Below, piece after piece: positions 13,689-14,976 of a stretch of DNA of 14,976 nt. The notes beneath the pieces are model-generated. The model had not been told where the DNA came from. It did no database searches and saw nothing but the letters and a program-made list of their open reading frames with translations. The first letter of the stretch is position 1, and each line of letters begins with the position of its first letter. The position numbers and the translations under genes are program-made. This DNA comes from JBCBJZ01 sp038522635 (GTDB lineage Bacteria > Pseudomonadota > Alphaproteobacteria > Rhizobiales > Hyphomicrobiaceae). The DNA lies in NCBI GenBank assembly GCA_038522635.1, contig JBCBJZ010000093.1, positions 1-14,976 of the forward strand, in the 5' to 3' direction.

Positions 13689-14747
13689 ATGCCGCGTCCG
13701 CTGGGTATGCCCGATCAGCTTGAGCTGCCTGCCGCCTGGTACGGCGCTGACCTGCAATCCGAAGAAGGCCGTTGGGTGCGCCATCTCTCAGCGGGCGAAG
13801 TTGCCGAGATCGAGCAGGCAGCGGCCGCCTTCATCGCTGCCGACCACCCGATCGACGCGGTCGCGCCTGGCACCTTTGTGCTGCCGAGCCTCAAGGCCGA
13901 ACTGAGCGATCTGCGCGAAACGCTGCAGCACGGCCGCGGCTTCGGCCTGATCCGCGGCTTGCCCGTTGCGCGCTACGACATGCTGACGGCTGCCACGATC
14001 TTTTGCGGGATCGGCGCGCATTTGGGGTCAGCGCGCTCACAAAACGCGAAGGGCCATATCCTCGGCCACGTGAAGGACGTCGGCGCCGACGTCAACGATC
14101 CAACCGTGCGCATCTACCAAACCGCGGAAAGGCAAAGCTTCCATACCGACAGCAGCGATGTGGTTGGTTTGTTGTGCCTCAAAGAAGCGATGGAAGGCGG
14201 CGATAGCCTGCTGGTCTCCACACTCACGCTTTACAACGAGATGATGAAGCGCGATCCCGCCCTTGCCGGTGTGCTGTTCGATCCGATCGCTACGGACCGG
14301 CGCGGTGAGGTCCCGGCCGGGGAAAAACCCTATTTCGAGATACCGGTGCTGAACTGGCATGGAGGGAAGCTGACCGGGCTTTACCAGCGCACCTATATCG
14401 AGTCGGCGGCGCGCTTCGATGACGCCCCCGCCCTGACCGCGCAGCAGTTAGCAGCGCTCGACTTGTTCGATGACCTCGCCAACGATCCCGCGATCCACCT
14501 GAAGATGCGTCTCAAGCCCGGCGATATGCAGTTCGTTTACAACCACACCATGCTGCACGACCGCACCGGCTTCCGCGATTGGCCGAAGCTTGAAGAGCGC
14601 CGGCATTTGCTTCGGTTGTGGTTGGCATTACCGGGCGATCGACCGCTGCCGGAGATCTTCAAACAACGTTACGGCTCGATCGAGGTCGGAGACCGCGGCG
14701 GGATCATCACGTCCGAGACCCGCCTGCACGTGGCGCTTGAGCCCTAA
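13689..14747 (+). CDS. TauD/TfdA-family Fe(II)/2-oxoglutarate dioxygenase
   Basis: The 352-residue protein belongs to the TauD/TfdA superfamily, which uses Fe(II), O2 and 2-oxoglutarate to hydroxylate small substrates such as taurine, phenoxyacetates or betaines. The iron triad is visible: His152 and Asp154 in SFHTDSSD, and the distal His290 in YNHTMLHDRTGF. Arg305, 15 residues later in ERRHLLRLWL, has the spacing of the TauD 2-oxoglutarate-binding arginine. GFGLIRGLP (about 84-92) and GGDSLLVS (about 170-177) are also family-like. The start is ATG with GAGGGAG eight bases upstream. It faces away from mmsB. The substrate cannot be deduced. Two hairpin repeats begin three bases after its stop. 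Confidence 0.85.
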   Translation: MPRPLGMPDQLELPAAWYGADLQSEEGRWVRHLSAGEVAEIEQAAAAFIAADHPIDAVAPGTFVLPSLKAELSDLRETLQHGRGFGLIRGLPVARYDMLTAATIFCGIGAHLGSARSQNAKGHILGHVKDVGADVNDPTVRIYQTAERQSFHTDSSDVVGLLCLKEAMEGGDSLLVSTLTLYNEMMKRDPALAGVLFDPIATDRRGEVPAGEKPYFEIPVLNWHGGKLTGLYQRTYIESAARFDDAPALTAQQLAALDLFDDLANDPAIHLKMRLKPGDMQFVYNHTMLHDRTGFRDWPKLEERRHLLRLWLALPGDRPLPEIFKQRYGSIEVGDRGGIITSETRLHVALEP

Positions 14748-14749
14748 AA

Positions 14750-14845
14750 GCTCATCCGCCGGAGGTGGAACACCGAAGGCGAAAGATGAGCGTCAAAGAG
14801 AAAGCTCATCCGCCGTAGGTGGAACACCGAAGGCGAAAGATGAGC
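14750..14845. repeat. Two tandem copies of palindromic repeat family A
   Basis: Copies at 14750-14791 and 14804-14845 have a 54-bp period and differ at one base in 42. Each has outer arms GCTCATC/GATGAGC (7 bp), then CGCC/GGCG, then GGTG/CACC closing a GAA loop, with an AAA bulge on the 3' side. A diverged relative lies after glyS (10876-10918). The first copy begins three bases after the dioxygenase stop codon. Confidence 0.75.
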
Positions 14846-14899
14846 GTCCTAGAGCCAGATCAACCGCCGCGGCAGCTGGATTTTGCGCTTCAACCAACG

Positions 14900-14976
14900 T
14901 CAGCGTAGCGGGATGCTGAGCACGCGGCCAACCTCAAGGTGGTCAGTGTTGCGGATGCGGTTCGCGTTCGCAATGC
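14900..14976 (-). CDS. C-terminal end of a LysM-domain protein (partial)
   Basis: On the minus strand a frame enters from the right edge and ends with TGA at 14900-14902. Its 24 visible residues, IANANRIRNTDHLEVGRVLS then IPLR, match the second half of a LysM motif, whose usual ending is A-N-x-I-x-N-P-D-x-I-x-x-G-x-x-L-x-I-P. LysM domains bind peptidoglycan, and a C-terminal LysM is typical of cell-wall hydrolases and of LysM/BON-type proteins. The rest of the gene is outside the window, so its enzymatic domain, if any, is unknown. It is convergent with the dioxygenase gene across the repeat pair. Confidence 0.7.
   Translation of the reverse strand, partial: IANANRIRNTDHLEVGRVLSIPLR

Noticed and set aside
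14590..14919. A plus-strand open frame encoding the peptide TPKAKDER twice
   Set aside because: It overlaps the dioxygenase gene in another frame, and its peptide repeat is only the translation of the two DNA hairpin repeats at 14750-14845. No ribosome-binding site or protein-like composition.

Overview
The window looks like chromosomal DNA from a high-GC alphaproteobacterium. Evidence: a C4-pathway 5-aminolevulinate synthase (HemA), the two-subunit-type glycyl-tRNA synthetase beta chain, MmgE/PrpD, haloacid dehalogenase and TauD-type genes typical of that class, dense GC-rich coding, frequent GTG starts, and intergenic palindromic repeats. I see no rRNA, tRNA, CRISPR array, transposase, integrase or phage structural gene. 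Most of the window is ordinary housekeeping and catabolic gene content; the least ordinary material lies between genes.

Layout. (1) 1-2866, all on the minus strand: a WecG/TagA/CpsF-type glycosyltransferase, a 210-bp gap, a small four-helix EamA/SMR-type transporter, an NAD-dependent epimerase/dehydratase-family protein, and the N-terminal 116 codons of a gene that leaves the window. The content suggests envelope lipid or glycan modification, but the product is unknown. (2) 2867-3204 is a non-coding divergent gap with a 12-bp direct repeat at 21-bp spacing. It is followed on the plus strand by hemA and, 4 bp later, a phosphoglycolate-phosphatase-like HAD gene. (3) 5132-5325 is an AT-richer leader. 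It precedes an SPFH-like lipoprotein and a two-helix membrane protein, which form a plausible envelope pair. (4) 6831-7079 is a convergent gap carrying two inverted copies of a roughly 35-bp palindromic repeat. (5) A minus-strand MmgE/PrpD gene is divergent from glyS. A degenerate heptanucleotide repeat lies just upstream of the MmgE/PrpD start. No glyQ is next to glyS. (6) 10866-11066, between convergent glyS and the next gene, is packed with hairpins from at least two repeat families. (7) 11067-13373, minus strand: 3-hydroxyisobutyrate dehydrogenase, then an L-2-haloacid dehalogenase whose stop codon overlaps the start of a 2-hydroxychromene-2-carboxylate isomerase-like gene. (8) A divergent TauD/TfdA-family dioxygenase, then two near-identical hairpin repeats, then the C-terminal end of a LysM-domain gene on the minus strand.

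The strongest 'second look' signal is the repeat families around 10870-11058 and 14750-14845. The copies differ at positions that change in pairs, so that stems are preserved, and two of the sites begin 3-5 bases after a stop codon. This implies selection on, or replication of, the folded form. Three gene starts (MmgE/PrpD, MmsB, isomerase) were placed downstream of the longest open frame because of ribosome-binding or overlap evidence.
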